Shown: positions 35,332-44,962, counted from the first letter of the stretch. The stretch: DNA of 64,000 nt from Bacillus sp. AFS059628 (GCF_002571225.1 NZ_NVEC01000048.1:46291-110290); one strand, 5' to 3'. Made by a program: numbers and translations. Notes: a model not told the origin generated them from the letters alone.

Positions 35332-36093
35332 ATGACGAAACCAGTTGTAGACGTGAAAAACGTTCAAAAAGTGTACGGTAAAAAAGGTGAGAACCAATCA
35401 CACGCGTTAAAAGGTGTTTCATTCTCAATTCAAGAGGGTGAGTTTGTTGGGATTATGGGACCATCTGGTTCCGGTAAAACAACATTATTAAATGTAATTT
35501 CAACGCTTGATAAAGCAACGGGCGGCGTTGTTGAAATTGCGGGTACGGATATTACGAAAATGAAACAAGGTGAACTTTCTGATTTCCGTTCACAAAAATT
35601 AGGATTCATTTTCCAAGACTTTAACTTATTAGAGAACTTATCTATTTATGAAAACATTGCACTTCCACTTTCTCTTCAAGGTGTTCCATCACGTAATATT
35701 GGACCGAAAGTAGAAAAAGTAGCGGGTATGTTAGGGATTACAGAAATACTTCAAAAGTATCCATCTGAAGTATCTGGTGGACAGAAACAACGTTCAGCAG
35801 CAGCGCGTGCATTAGTGCATGAGCCTGCAATTATTTTAGGGGACGAGCCAACAGGAGCGCTTGATTCTAAAAATGCAACGAGTTTACTTGATGCGATGAC
35901 AAATTTAAATAAAGATCAAGGCGTATCGATTATGATGGTTACACATGATCCGTACAGTGCAAGTTACTGTCAGCGTATTTTATTCATTCAAGATGGTGAG
36001 TTATATAAAGAAATTCATCGCGGTGGTACGCGTGAAGAGTTCTACAAAGAAATTTTAGATGTACTTGCAGATTTAGGTACACAAAAAGCGTAA
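35332..36093 (+). CDS. BceA-type ABC transporter ATP-binding protein
   Basis: The 253-residue MacB/BceA-family ATPase has Walker A GPSGSGKT near residue 44, signature VSGGQKQR, Walker B IILGDEPTGALD and an H-loop VTHDP. With the 619-residue FtsX-type permease 18 bases downstream it forms a peptide-antibiotic sensing and detoxification module. GTAGGAGG precedes the ATG. The usual BceRS two-component genes are not adjacent. Confidence 0.92.
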   Translation: MTKPVVDVKNVQKVYGKKGENQSHALKGVSFSIQEGEFVGIMGPSGSGKTTLLNVISTLDKATGGVVEIAGTDITKMKQGELSDFRSQKLGFIFQDFNLLENLSIYENIALPLSLQGVPSRNIGPKVEKVAGMLGITEILQKYPSEVSGGQKQRSAAARALVHEPAIILGDEPTGALDSKNATSLLDAMTNLNKDQGVSIMMVTHDPYSASYCQRILFIQDGELYKEIHRGGTREEFYKEILDVLADLGTQKA

Positions 36094-36111
36094 GAGAGGA
36101 GGTTCTAAGAC

Positions 36112-37971
36112 ATGTTATTCAAACTTTCCATGTCGGGGCTGAAAAGTAAGCTGAAGGATTATATCGTCTTACTTGTTGGTCTTGTCATGTCCATTTCAAT
36201 TTTTTATATGTTCCAAACGTTAGCGCTGAATAAAGCGTTTATCGAATCTAACTCAGTTATTCAATCGATTGGATTTGTATTCCAAGCAGGTTCATTTTTA
36301 CTCGCTATTATAACGTTCTTCTATATTCTATATGCGAACTCTTTCTTATTATCTCTTCGTCAAAAAGAGTTTGGTATGTATATGATGTTAGGAGCAAAAA
36401 AACATAAAGTTACATTACTTATGTTTATTGAAACGATTGTATTAGGTGCTGCGTCTCTTGCGATTGGTATTACAGTTGGTGTAGGGCTTGCAGAAGGTAT
36501 CGGACAGTTATTAATGAAACAGCTTGAATTTGCTGGTGAAGGCTATAAAGCATTTTATTTACCATCTATGACTGTTACTTGTATTTTCTTCTTTGCATTA
36601 TTTGTCTTATCAGCAATTATGAACAGTATTAAATTATCACGTATTTCTGTACTGCAACTTGTACATGCAGACGCACAAACAGAGCGTGTTGCAGTAAAAG
36701 GAAAAATGACAGGTTTAGTTGCATTCCTTGCGGTTATTTTATTAGGCATTGGATATGCATCAATGATTTACATGGAAAAACTAAGAGAGATGGGAATCCT
36801 TATTGCATTAGTTACAACAACAGCTGGTACTTACATGTTATTTGGATCTCTTCTTCCAGTTATTATTAAAAAGTTAAAAAGTAATAAAAAACGTAGTGAA
36901 AAAGGACTTAACGCTTTTACGTTCGCCCAATTAAACTTCCGTATTAATAGCTTAACGAAAGTACTTGCGACAGTAGCGATGTTAGTAGCGCTTGGAGCTG
37001 GTGCAATTTCAGGTGGTATGGCATTTAAAAATAACGTTATAAAAATGGTTGATGGTTTAGTAATCTATGATTCAGTAGTTCATAATCCAACAGCTGAGGA
37101 AAAGAAAATTTTAGACGGTATTACATTTGAAGAGAAAAGCGAATATCGTTACAAAGTCGATGATAAATACGTTTACTATGTAAAAGAGGATTTAGAGAAA
37201 AATCGTCCTTTAGTAAAAGATATGGAAAACATGAAGTCGATGAAAGATTTAGTGAAAACGAAAAAAGTTTCAGAGGAACTACCAGTGGGTGCAGTTTCTA
37301 GAGAAATGAATGAAAAAGATGCGAACGCTAAAGAACTTCCACAACAATGGGACGAGACTTTCAGAACAATCGAGCCATTCTACGTACATGAAGATCATGC
37401 AATTAAAATTGTAGATCAAAAAATGTACGATACTGTAAACGGTAAAGAAGGAACCGTATTTATTGGAAAAACAGATGATTTTGAAGCACACACAAAAGAA
37501 TGGAAAAAACTTGACGAGTTGCAACTAGATAAATATAAAAATGTAGCAGCTGAAAGATTAGATAGTAAATATCAAGCTTACGACATGTTCTATGGCATTG
37601 CGAGCGGAACAGTGTTTATGGGATTCTTCCTTGGAATTGCTTTCTTAGCAATGATGGCAAGTTGTTTAATGTTCAAAATTCTTTCTGGTGCATCAAAAGA
37701 TATTACGCGTTATCAAATGCTTCGTAAAATCGGGGTGCGCCGTGAATTATTAACAAAATCAATTTATAAAGAGTTATTCTTAGTCTTCCTATTCCCAGCA
37801 ATTGTAGGTATCGCCCACGTATTAGTTGGTATGAATATTTTCGGATTTATTCTAGTTGATCCTTACTTCCGTATTTGGGTACCAATCGTAATTTTCGTAG
37901 TAATTTATGCGATTTATTACTTCATTACAGTTCAATTGTATAAAGGAATTGTTCTTCCGAAAGAAGATTAA
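36112..37971 (+). CDS. BceB-type ABC permease (FtsX domain)
   Basis: The 619-residue protein has ten predicted helices. There are two FtsX domains (about residues 55-185 and 520-610) and a large extracytoplasmic domain of roughly 200 residues (about 305-490) between helices 7 and 8. That domain is the feature that binds lipid-II-cycle inhibitors such as bacitracin in BceB proteins. AGAGAGGAGG lies upstream. Drug range cannot be told from sequence. Confidence 0.92.
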   Translation: MLFKLSMSGLKSKLKDYIVLLVGLVMSISIFYMFQTLALNKAFIESNSVIQSIGFVFQAGSFLLAIITFFYILYANSFLLSLRQKEFGMYMMLGAKKHKVTLLMFIETIVLGAASLAIGITVGVGLAEGIGQLLMKQLEFAGEGYKAFYLPSMTVTCIFFFALFVLSAIMNSIKLSRISVLQLVHADAQTERVAVKGKMTGLVAFLAVILLGIGYASMIYMEKLREMGILIALVTTTAGTYMLFGSLLPVIIKKLKSNKKRSEKGLNAFTFAQLNFRINSLTKVLATVAMLVALGAGAISGGMAFKNNVIKMVDGLVIYDSVVHNPTAEEKKILDGITFEEKSEYRYKVDDKYVYYVKEDLEKNRPLVKDMENMKSMKDLVKTKKVSEELPVGAVSREMNEKDANAKELPQQWDETFRTIEPFYVHEDHAIKIVDQKMYDTVNGKEGTVFIGKTDDFEAHTKEWKKLDELQLDKYKNVAAERLDSKYQAYDMFYGIASGTVFMGFFLGIAFLAMMASCLMFKILSGASKDITRYQMLRKIGVRRELLTKSIYKELFLVFLFPAIVGIAHVLVGMNIFGFILVDPYFRIWVPIVIFVVIYAIYYFITVQLYKGIVLPKED

Positions 37972-37975
37972 TACG

Positions 37976-38007
37976 TAAAAAGCCGAGTGAAAACGCTCGG
38001 TTTTTTA
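37976..38007 (+). terminator. Terminator of the BceAB-type operon
   Basis: AAAAGCCGAG pairs with CTCGGTTTT around TGAAAACG, followed by T residues. Confidence 0.85.
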
Positions 38008-38267
38008 TATTTTCAGAAAAAATACTTTAATGTTACTGAAATATATAATATAATATAAATAAGTAACATAATATGTGAGTATCAGCTACTGGAGAATGAA
38101 AGGAGGAATCCGATCTATAGAAAGAAGCTGAACTTGTATCCCCTATTTTTCTACCCACACCATATTTGTGCAATCATAAATTTCCAAATGAAAAATTGTC
38201 AGACCTAAGTCGTATATTGTGAAAATAATGGATAATACATGGAAATCCCATAGCGTGATAAGGTAAA
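38008..38267. other. Intergenic region with an orphan ribosome site
   Basis: An AAAGGAGG at 38099-38106 has no useful downstream start. A tiny frame (MKGGIRSIERS) could begin at 38096. No promoter or known RNA is recognised. Confidence 0.4.
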
Positions 38268-38299
38268 ATGAACAGGATAATGAGAAAATTACCGTTCAT
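38268..38299. repeat. Inverted repeat upstream of the recombinase-like gene
   Basis: ATGAACAGGATAAT and ATTACCGTTCAT are imperfect inverted arms separated by GAGAAA. The layout (12-14-bp arms, 6-bp spacer) resembles a tyrosine-recombinase core site, but it could equally be an RNA hairpin or operator. Confidence 0.5.
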
Positions 38300-38318
38300 A
38301 AGATGAGGAGATACATGT

Positions 38319-38885
38319 ATGGAAGTTGTAGAGGCATTAAAAGATATAAGCCAAATTGAGGCTATGAAAAAGTATTTAAAAGAGCACTCGCAGCGAGATT
38401 ATCTTTTATTTGTTATTGGAATTAACACCGGATTAAAGATTACTGAACTACTTAGTATGAAATTTGAAGAGGTATTAAATGAAGATGGAACTGTGAAAGA
38501 GTTTTACTCTCTTCCTGTGAAAGATGAAAAATTCAAACAAGATATTTATTTAAATACAAAAGTAAAAGAAGCACTTTTAGAGTATGTACAATCTATTGAT
38601 GCTCAAAGAGAAAACTACGTATTTCAATCGAATAAAACGAAAAATTCAATTACGCGTCAACAAGCGTATCGCGTTATTCATAACGCAGCTGAAGCAGTTG
38701 GGATTGTTGGAAAGATTGGAACGAACTCAATGAGAAAAACATTTGGATTTCACGCGTACAAAAGAGGAATAGCGATTGCGCTATTACAAAAGCATTTCCA
38801 TCACGCGACTCCATCTGAGACGCTCAAGTATTTAGGAATTTCAAAAGATGAGAAGTTTAAAACAGAGATTGATGTAGATTTGTAA
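38319..38885 (+). CDS. Tyrosine-recombinase-like protein with altered catalytic residues
   Basis: The 188-residue protein is a stand-alone catalytic domain without the usual N-terminal core-binding domain. It keeps Arg139 (in SMRKTFG), histidines 161-162 and the nucleophile candidate Tyr171 (TLKYLG). The first catalytic Arg is Lys40 in NTGLKITELL, and the conserved His of HxxR is Asn136. It may be inactive as a recombinase or act as a DNA-binding regulator. GATGAGGAG precedes the ATG. No prophage or integrative element surrounds it. Confidence 0.8.
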   Translation: MEVVEALKDISQIEAMKKYLKEHSQRDYLLFVIGINTGLKITELLSMKFEEVLNEDGTVKEFYSLPVKDEKFKQDIYLNTKVKEALLEYVQSIDAQRENYVFQSNKTKNSITRQQAYRVIHNAAEAVGIVGKIGTNSMRKTFGFHAYKRGIAIALLQKHFHHATPSETLKYLGISKDEKFKTEIDVDL

Positions 38886-38919
38886 AAGCCGTAACTAAAA
38901 ATTTTAGGAGGCGGAACAT

Positions 38920-39417
38920 ATGAATATTAGAGAGAGTGAATTACCGGGCATTGGATGTAAATTTGAAGTAATAACAAAAGGTAATGAAAAAATGGTTATC
39001 GTTATTCATGATGATGGCCGAAGGGAAATGTATCATTTTGATGCGGATCACGATGAGAGTGTTTCAAGCATTTCTCTTCGTGATTCTGAAGCGAGACAAA
39101 TTGCGGCTATATTAGGCGGAATGGTATATAGACCGCAAGCGTTAGACACAATTGAGATGGCTTTTGAAGGATTATCAATTGAATGGTTTAAGGTAGAAAA
39201 TCATGCGCCAGTCGTACAACAAACAATTGGTAGCTTACATGTCAGAAAAACATATAACGTAACGATTATTGCCATTTTGAAAAAGAATATGAAGAAATTC
39301 TTTAATCCAGGTCCAGATTCTATTATTGAAGCTGGCGATATGCTCGTATTATCGGGCGCGAGACATGAAGTGAAAAGAATTATTAATGAATTGCTTTCAG
39401 CAGGAGGTGATTCATAA
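38920..39417 (+). CDS. khtT: K+/H+ antiporter regulatory subunit KhtT
   Basis: The 165-residue cytosolic protein has an N-terminal alpha/beta domain and a C-terminal RCK_C/TrkA_C domain (about residues 75-160, ending with GDMLVLSGARHEVKRI). In B. subtilis KhtT controls the antiporter KhtU and binds c-di-AMP. The gene lies four bases before khtU. AGGAGGCGG precedes the ATG. khtS is not present. Confidence 0.88.
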   Translation: MNIRESELPGIGCKFEVITKGNEKMVIVIHDDGRREMYHFDADHDESVSSISLRDSEARQIAAILGGMVYRPQALDTIEMAFEGLSIEWFKVENHAPVVQQTIGSLHVRKTYNVTIIAILKKNMKKFFNPGPDSIIEAGDMLVLSGARHEVKRIINELLSAGGDS

Positions 39418-39420
39418 TCG

Positions 39421-40644
39421 ATGGATACTTTAATCTTTGAAGTTGGAACTGCGTTAGTATTAGTAGCTTTTGCAGCTATCCTCGCTGCGAAGTTAAAGTT
39501 CTCGATTATTCCGTTTCTCATTATACTCGGTATGTTAGTGGGGCCTCATGCCCCAGATTTAGGACTTATCGATTTAAGGTTTATTGAAAGCGGAGAAGTT
39601 ATTTCATTCCTCGGCCGTGTTGGCGTCATATTCCTCCTATTCTACTTAGGTTTAGAATTCTCAATAAAAAAATTAATTAAATCAGGAAAGTCAATTGCTT
39701 TCGGGGGGACTGTCCACATATCGCTTAATTTCATATTAGGTTTGCTTTATGGATATGTGATGGGATTTCCCTTACTAGAAACGTTAATTATTGCTGGAAT
39801 CATTACAATTTCATCAAGTGCAATTGTTGCGAAAGTAATTGTTGATTTAAGAAGATCTGGTAATAAAGAGACTGAATTAATATTAGGAATCATTATGTTT
39901 GATGATATTTTTTTGGCTGTATATTTATCAGTCGTTTCAGGGTTAGTACTCGGTGGTGCCACATCATTTGTAGGTGCTCTCACATCGGTTTTAATCGCAG
40001 TAGGATATATGCTACTATTCTTCGTAATCGCTAGAAAAGCTACGCCGTTTTTAAATAAAATATTAGATATTTCGTCAAATGAAATTTTTATTATCGTAAT
40101 ATTTGCTATTTTATTCTTTGTAGCAGGATTTTCAGAAACGATTCATGTTGCAGAAGCGATTGGAGCGTTATTGTTAGGGCTTGTTTTTTCAGAAACGGAG
40201 CATAGCGATCGGATTGAACACCTCGTCGTCCCGTTTCGTGATTTCTTTGGGGCCATATTCTTTTTCAGTTTCGGTTTAAGTATAGATCCGTTTTCGCTTG
40301 GAGGAGCAGTGTGGTTGGCATTAGGAGCAGTGTTCATTACACTCATCGGTAATTTTACAGCTGGAATGATTGCAGGACGTAAAGCCGGGTTATCGCATAA
40401 GGCTTCTACGAATATAGGTTTAACACTTGTATCACGCGGAGAGTTCTCTATTATTGTCGCGAATATCGGTATTGCAGGTGGTTTAATGGCAGCGATTAAA
40501 CCGTTCTCCGCACTGTACGTTTTAATATTAGCATCGTTAGGGCCGTTATTAACGAAAGAGTCTGGGAGAATATACTCTCTACTAGATAAGGTATTTAAAT
40601 GGGGCGCTAAAGAACGTGCGAAGCGAGAAAAAGAAGTTGGATAG
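39421..40644 (+). CDS. khtU: CPA2-family K+/H+ antiporter KhtU
   Basis: The 407-residue protein has about 12 helices and the Na_H_Exchanger domain. Landmarks are LLFYLGLEFSIKKL near residue 75 and the re-entrant helix FGAIFFFSFGLSID near residue 280. It exports K+ in exchange for protons under alkaline or high-K+ conditions together with KhtT. The genes are adjacent and co-transcribed, and a terminator follows. Confidence 0.9.
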   Translation: MDTLIFEVGTALVLVAFAAILAAKLKFSIIPFLIILGMLVGPHAPDLGLIDLRFIESGEVISFLGRVGVIFLLFYLGLEFSIKKLIKSGKSIAFGGTVHISLNFILGLLYGYVMGFPLLETLIIAGIITISSSAIVAKVIVDLRRSGNKETELILGIIMFDDIFLAVYLSVVSGLVLGGATSFVGALTSVLIAVGYMLLFFVIARKATPFLNKILDISSNEIFIIVIFAILFFVAGFSETIHVAEAIGALLLGLVFSETEHSDRIEHLVVPFRDFFGAIFFFSFGLSIDPFSLGGAVWLALGAVFITLIGNFTAGMIAGRKAGLSHKASTNIGLTLVSRGEFSIIVANIGIAGGLMAAIKPFSALYVLILASLGPLLTKESGRIYSLLDKVFKWGAKERAKREKEVG

Positions 40645-40652
40645 TATAAATA

Positions 40653-40693
40653 AGGGGAGGCTGCATGAACTTCATGTAATCTCCTCTTTTTTT
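40653..40693 (+). terminator. khtTU terminator
   Basis: GGGGAGGCTGCATGAA pairs imperfectly with TTCATGTAATCTCCTC, followed by a T run. Confidence 0.75.
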
Positions 40694-40711
40694 ATTGTTA
40701 CTGCTGTCGTT

Positions 40712-40774
40712 TTTTGTCGGTAAGTCGATATATTTTCAAACAGCAATCAATATAATTTTATTTACCAACAAACC
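40712..40774. repeat. Dispersed repeat family 2, copy 3
   Basis: It reads TTTTGTCGGTAAGTCGATAT to TTTATTTACCAACAAACC. It aligns with 35152-35213 and 14405-14458 and sits about 20 bases beyond the khtTU terminator. Confidence 0.6.
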
Positions 40775-40878
40775 GTTATCTGAATTTCATCAACTATTAA
40801 TCAGTTGCCTTCCTATTTAAAAACGACTACAATTTTACTGTTATAGATGAACGAAAAAATAGAATAGGAGGGGAGACT

Positions 40879-42072
40879 ATGCCAAGGAAAGTATGGCTAT
40901 TAGTAGCTGGGATGATTATTAATGTCACGGGTGCTTCTTTTTTATGGCCTTTTAATACAATTTATTTGCATGATCACCTAGGAAAATCTTTATCTGTGGC
41001 CGGAATGGTATTAATGATCAACTCGCTTACTGGTGTAATCGGAAACTTGCTCGGCGGTGTTTTATTTGATAAATGGGGCGGTTATAAATCAACTTTAGTA
41101 GGAATTGTGATTACACTCGTATCAATTTTAGGTCTTGTGTTCTTCCACGGTTGGCCATTATATGTTGTGTGGCTAGCGTTAATCGGCTTCGGTTCTGGAA
41201 TGGTCTTCCCATCGATGTACGCGATGGTTGGTACGGTTTGGCCAGAGGGCGGAAGACGAGCATTTAATGCGATGTATGTTGGACAAAACGTTGGTATTGC
41301 GATTGGAACAGCATGTGGTGGATTAGTTGCATCGTATCGTTTTGATTATATTTTCTTAGCGAACTTTATTTTATACTTTGTTTTCTTTTTGATTGCTTTT
41401 ATTGGATTCCGTGGTATGGAAGACAAAAAAGAGCCGGGAGTGCAAAAAGAAGTCGAAACGAAAAAAGGTTGGTCGCTTACACCTGGATTCAAAGCACTTC
41501 TTATCGTGTGTGTAGCATATGCTTTATGCTGGGTTACATACGTACAGTGGCAAGGGGCAATTGCAACACATATGCAAGAATTAAACATTAGTCTTCGTCA
41601 CTACAGTTTATTATGGACGATAAACGGAGCGATGATTGTTTGTGCGCAGCCATTAGTTAGTATGCTAATTCGCTGGATGAAGCGTTCTTTAAAACAACAA
41701 ATTATGATTGGAATTATTATTTTTGCGGCGTCATTTATTGTGTTAAGTCAAGCGCAGCAATTTACAATGTTCCTCGTTGCGATGATAACATTAACAATTG
41801 GTGAGCTATTCGTATGGCCAGCAGTTCCGACCATTGCAAATATACTTGCGCCAAAAGATAAGCTTGGGTTTTATCAAGGTGTTGTAAATAGCGCGGCGAC
41901 TGTAGGAAAAATGTTCGGACCGGTCGTTGGCGGAGCGATTGTTGATTTATACAATATGGAAGTATTGTTTATAGCAATCATGGTAATGCTTGTAGTAGCG
42001 CTTATAGCAACGAGCATTTATGATAAACGAGTAAAAGTAGAAGAAACAGTTGAAGAAAAAATTGCAGTTTAG
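40879..42072 (+). CDS. Major facilitator superfamily transporter
   Basis: The 397-residue, 12-helix protein has the MFS motif A variant GGVLFDKWGGYKST between helices 2 and 3 and a short, charged central loop at about residues 175-195. It is most like drug or metabolite exporters of the YttB/SetA kind; substrate unknown. AGGAGGGG precedes the ATG. The leuS promoter starts right after its stop. Confidence 0.9.
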   Translation: MPRKVWLLVAGMIINVTGASFLWPFNTIYLHDHLGKSLSVAGMVLMINSLTGVIGNLLGGVLFDKWGGYKSTLVGIVITLVSILGLVFFHGWPLYVVWLALIGFGSGMVFPSMYAMVGTVWPEGGRRAFNAMYVGQNVGIAIGTACGGLVASYRFDYIFLANFILYFVFFLIAFIGFRGMEDKKEPGVQKEVETKKGWSLTPGFKALLIVCVAYALCWVTYVQWQGAIATHMQELNISLRHYSLLWTINGAMIVCAQPLVSMLIRWMKRSLKQQIMIGIIIFAASFIVLSQAQQFTMFLVAMITLTIGELFVWPAVPTIANILAPKDKLGFYQGVVNSAATVGKMFGPVVGGAIVDLYNMEVLFIAIMVMLVVALIATSIYDKRVKVEETVEEKIAV

Positions 42073-42073
42073 T

Positions 42074-42103
42074 TTGACGGAACATGTTCACATGTTTTAG
42101 AAT
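42074..42103 (+). promoter_or_regulatory. Sigma-A promoter of leuS with a palindrome in the spacer
   Basis: TTGACG at 42074-42079 and TAGAAT at 42098-42103 are 18 bases apart. The spacer holds the perfect inverted repeat AACATG-TTCA-CATGTT. Confidence 0.65.
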
Positions 42104-42125
42104 ATATTTAAATAAAACAACCTTT

Positions 42126-42246
42126 CGAACAAGGGAGATTGCTCGGCTGTCGTAAGACGAATTCATTAGTTATGAAGAGTAACGATTAACCGAGAAGCCC
42201 CGCTTTAAGTAAGCTCTTAAGAGATTCTAAGCGAAGGGTAGTTCAC
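42126..42246 (+). ncRNA. Unidentified structured RNA segment ahead of the leuS T-box
   Basis: CTCGG (42142-42146) pairs with CCGAG (42190-42194), enclosing the hairpins GTCGTAAGAC and TTCAT/ATGAA. A second helix pairs CCC.GCTTTA (42198-42207) with TAAGC.GGG (42228-42238) and contains CTCTTAAGAG. GAAC and GTTC may close the fold. It lies between promoter and T-box, so it is part of the leader. I do not recognise the family; 6S RNA was considered but the branching does not fit. Confidence 0.45.
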
Positions 42247-42266
42247 TTAACTCATATTTGTAATAA

Positions 42267-42499
42267 CAGTGAGAAGGAGTAGTAGTAATAGAAGCTGGTT
42301 TAGAGAGTTGACGGTCGGTGCAAGTCAATCCACGTTTCGTTATGAACTCGCCTTTGAGTTGCAGTTGTGAAACTAATAGTAGCAATTGCCGTTAATCCAC
42401 GTTACGGATCTAAGCGAATGTATATTTGTACATTAATTTAGGGTGGTACCGCGGGAATCTACAACCTCTCGTCCCTTTCTAGGGATGAGAGGTTTTTTG
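42267..42499 (+). promoter_or_regulatory. T-box leader controlling leuS (tRNA-Leu responsive)
   Basis: It contains the T-box sequence AGGGTGGTACCGCGG near 42440-42454, a Stem I with a distal AGAGAGTTGACGGTCGGTG loop, and a likely specifier CTC (Leu) at 42347-42349 in GAACTC. The terminator CCTCTCGTCCC / GGGATGAGAGG follows at 42464-42498. Uncharged tRNA-Leu should stabilise the antiterminator and turn leuS on. Confidence 0.93.
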
Positions 42500-42544
42500 T
42501 ATTTTGGGCGGTGAAAATAAATATAATTTCAAGGAGGGTATCTC

Positions 42545-44953
42545 ATGAGCTTTAATCATCAAGAAATTGAGAAGAAGTGGCAAGGGTACTGGGAAGAGAA
42601 TAAAACATTCCGTACGCCAGATGAGACAGAAAAACCAAAATTTTATGCACTAGATATGTTCCCATATCCATCAGGTGCAGGCCTACACGTAGGACATCCA
42701 GAAGGATATACAGCGACAGATATTTTATCTCGTATGAAGCGTATGCAAGGATATAACGTTCTTCATCCAATGGGATGGGATGCATTCGGTCTTCCAGCAG
42801 AGCAATATGCACTTGATACTGGAAACAGCCCAGCTGAATTTACAGAGCATAATATTAATACGTTCCGTAACCAAATTAAATCATTAGGTTTCTCTTACGA
42901 TTGGGACCGTGAAGTAAATACAACAGATCCAAACTACTACAAGTGGACACAATGGATCTTCTTAAAACTATTTGAAAAAGGCTTAGCTTACGTTGACGAA
43001 GTACCTGTAAACTGGTGCCCAGCACTTGGTACAGTACTTGCAAACGAAGAGATCATTGACGGTAAGAGTGAGCGCGGTGGACATCCAGTTGAGCGTCGTC
43101 CGATGAGACAGTGGATGTTAAAAATTACAGCTTACGGAGATCGTCTATTAGAAGATCTAGATGAGCTTGATTGGCCAGAAAGCTTAAAAGATATGCAACG
43201 TAACTGGATCGGTCGTTCTGAAGGTGCAGAAGTACACTTCAATATCGACGGTACAGACGAGAAATTCACAGTTTTCACAACGCGCCCTGATACATTATTC
43301 GGTGCAACATACTGTGTACTTGCTCCGGAACATGCACTTGTTGCAGAAATTACAACAGCAGAACAAAAAGAAGCGGTAGAAGCTTACATTAACGCTGTAA
43401 AAATGAAGAGTGACCTAGAGCGTACAGAACTTGCGAAAGAAAAAACTGGTGTATTCACTGGTGCTTACGCAGTTAACCCAGTAAACGGTGAGAAATTACC
43501 AATCTGGATCGCTGATTACGTTCTTGCAACTTACGGAACAGGTGCTGTAATGGCAGTTCCAGCTCACGATGAGCGTGACTATGAATTCGCATCGGTATTC
43601 AATCTTCCAATGAAGGAAGTTGTAAAAGGCGGAGATATTACGAAAGAAGTGTACACAGGTGATGGTGCACACGTAAACTCAGCATTCCTTGATGGTTTAA
43701 ATAAAGAAGAAGCAATCGCAAAAATGATTGAATGGCTTGAAGTAACAAACGCAGGAAATCAAAAAGTAACGTACCGTCTACGTGACTGGTTATTCAGCCG
43801 TCAACGTTACTGGGGTGAGCCAATTCCAGTAATTCACTGGGAAGATGGCACAATGACAGCTGTGAAAGAAGAAGAATTACCGTTAGTTCTTCCGAAAACA
43901 GAAAATATTCGTCCTTCAGGTACAGGTGAATCACCACTTGCTAACATTGAAGAATGGGTAAATGTTGTTGATCCTGAGACTGGTAAAAAAGGGCGTCGTG
44001 AAACGAACACAATGCCACAATGGGCTGGTAGCTGCTGGTATTACCTACGTTACATCGATCCAAACAATAGTGAAGCACTTGTAGACCCCGAAAAAGTAAA
44101 ACAATGGCTTCCAGTTGATATTTATATCGGCGGAGCAGAGCACGCTGTACTTCACTTACTATATGCTCGCTTCTGGCATAAAGTATTATACGATATCGGT
44201 GTAGTTCCAACGAAAGAGCCGTTCCAACAATTATTCAACCAAGGTATGATTCTAGGTGAAAACAACGAGAAAATGAGTAAATCAAAAGGTAACGTTGTAA
44301 ACCCTGATGATATCGTAGCAAGCCACGGTGCAGATACACTTCGTCTATACGAAATGTTCATGGGACCATTAGATGCTTCGATCGCTTGGTCTGAAAATGG
44401 TCTTGACGGAGCTCGTCGTTTCCTAGATCGCGTATGGCGTTTATTCATTCAAGATAACGGTGAATTAAGTGAGAAAATTACGGATGCACCAAATAAAGAG
44501 CTTGAAAAAGCTTACCACCAAACAGTGAAGAAAGTAACAGAAGACTATGCTGAGCTTCGCTTCAACACAGCGATTTCTCAAATGATGGTATTCATCAACG
44601 ATGCATACAAAGCTGAAACACTTCCGAAAGAATATGTAGAAGGTTTCGTAAAAATGATTGCACCAGTTGCACCTCACATCGGGGAAGAGCTATGGAGCAA
44701 ACTTGGATACAATGAAACAATCACATATGCAAGCTGGCCAACATTTGATGAGTCTAAACTTGTAGAAGATGAAGTTGAAATCGTTGTTCAAGTTATGGGC
44801 AAAGTTCGCGCGAAACTAACAATGAGTAAAGACGCATCAAAAGAAGAAATGGAACAACTTGCACTTGAAGCAATTCAAGACCAAATTGAAGGGAAAACAG
44901 TTCGTAAAGTAATTGTTGTTCCTGGAAAACTTGTTAACGTTGTTGCAAACTAA
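42545..44953 (+). CDS. leuS: Leucyl-tRNA synthetase
   Basis: The 802-residue class Ia synthetase has the HIGH-type motif [15 protein letters not shown] near residue 40. The CP1 editing domain spans about 220-420 with the [15 protein letters not shown] threonine-rich/metal region. KMSKS is present in [10 protein letters not shown] near residue 577, and an anticodon-binding domain follows. Length is typical for Bacillus. AAGGAGG precedes the ATG. Confidence 0.98.
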   Translation: MSFNHQEIEKKWQGYWEENKTFRTPDETEKPKFYALDMFPYPSGAGLHVGHPEGYTATDILSRMKRMQGYNVLHPMGWDAFGLPAEQYALDTGNSPAEFTEHNINTFRNQIKSLGFSYDWDREVNTTDPNYYKWTQWIFLKLFEKGLAYVDEVPVNWCPALGTVLANEEIIDGKSERGGHPVERRPMRQWMLKITAYGDRLLEDLDELDWPESLKDMQRNWIGRSEGAEVHFNIDGTDEKFTVFTTRPDTLFGATYCVLAPEHALVAEITTAEQKEAVEAYINAVKMKSDLERTELAKEKTGVFTGAYAVNPVNGEKLPIWIADYVLATYGTGAVMAVPAHDERDYEFASVFNLPMKEVVKGGDITKEVYTGDGAHVNSAFLDGLNKEEAIAKMIEWLEVTNAGNQKVTYRLRDWLFSRQRYWGEPIPVIHWEDGTMTAVKEEELPLVLPKTENIRPSGTGESPLANIEEWVNVVDPETGKKGRRETNTMPQWAGSCWYYLRYIDPNNSEALVDPEKVKQWLPVDIYIGGAEHAVLHLLYARFWHKVLYDIGVVPTKEPFQQLFNQGMILGENNEKMSKSKGNVVNPDDIVASHGADTLRLYEMFMGPLDASIAWSENGLDGARRFLDRVWRLFIQDNGELSEKITDAPNKELEKAYHQTVKKVTEDYAELRFNTAISQMMVFINDAYKAETLPKEYVEGFVKMIAPVAPHIGEELWSKLGYNETITYASWPTFDESKLVEDEVEIVVQVMGKVRAKLTMSKDASKEEMEQLALEAIQDQIEGKTVRKVIVVPGKLVNVVAN

Positions 44954-44962
44954 TTCATTCAA

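Noticed and set aside
38096-38131. 11-codon ORF (MKGGIRSIERS) in the 38 kb intergenic region
   Set aside because: Too short to support, and the stronger ribosome site lies inside it rather than before it.
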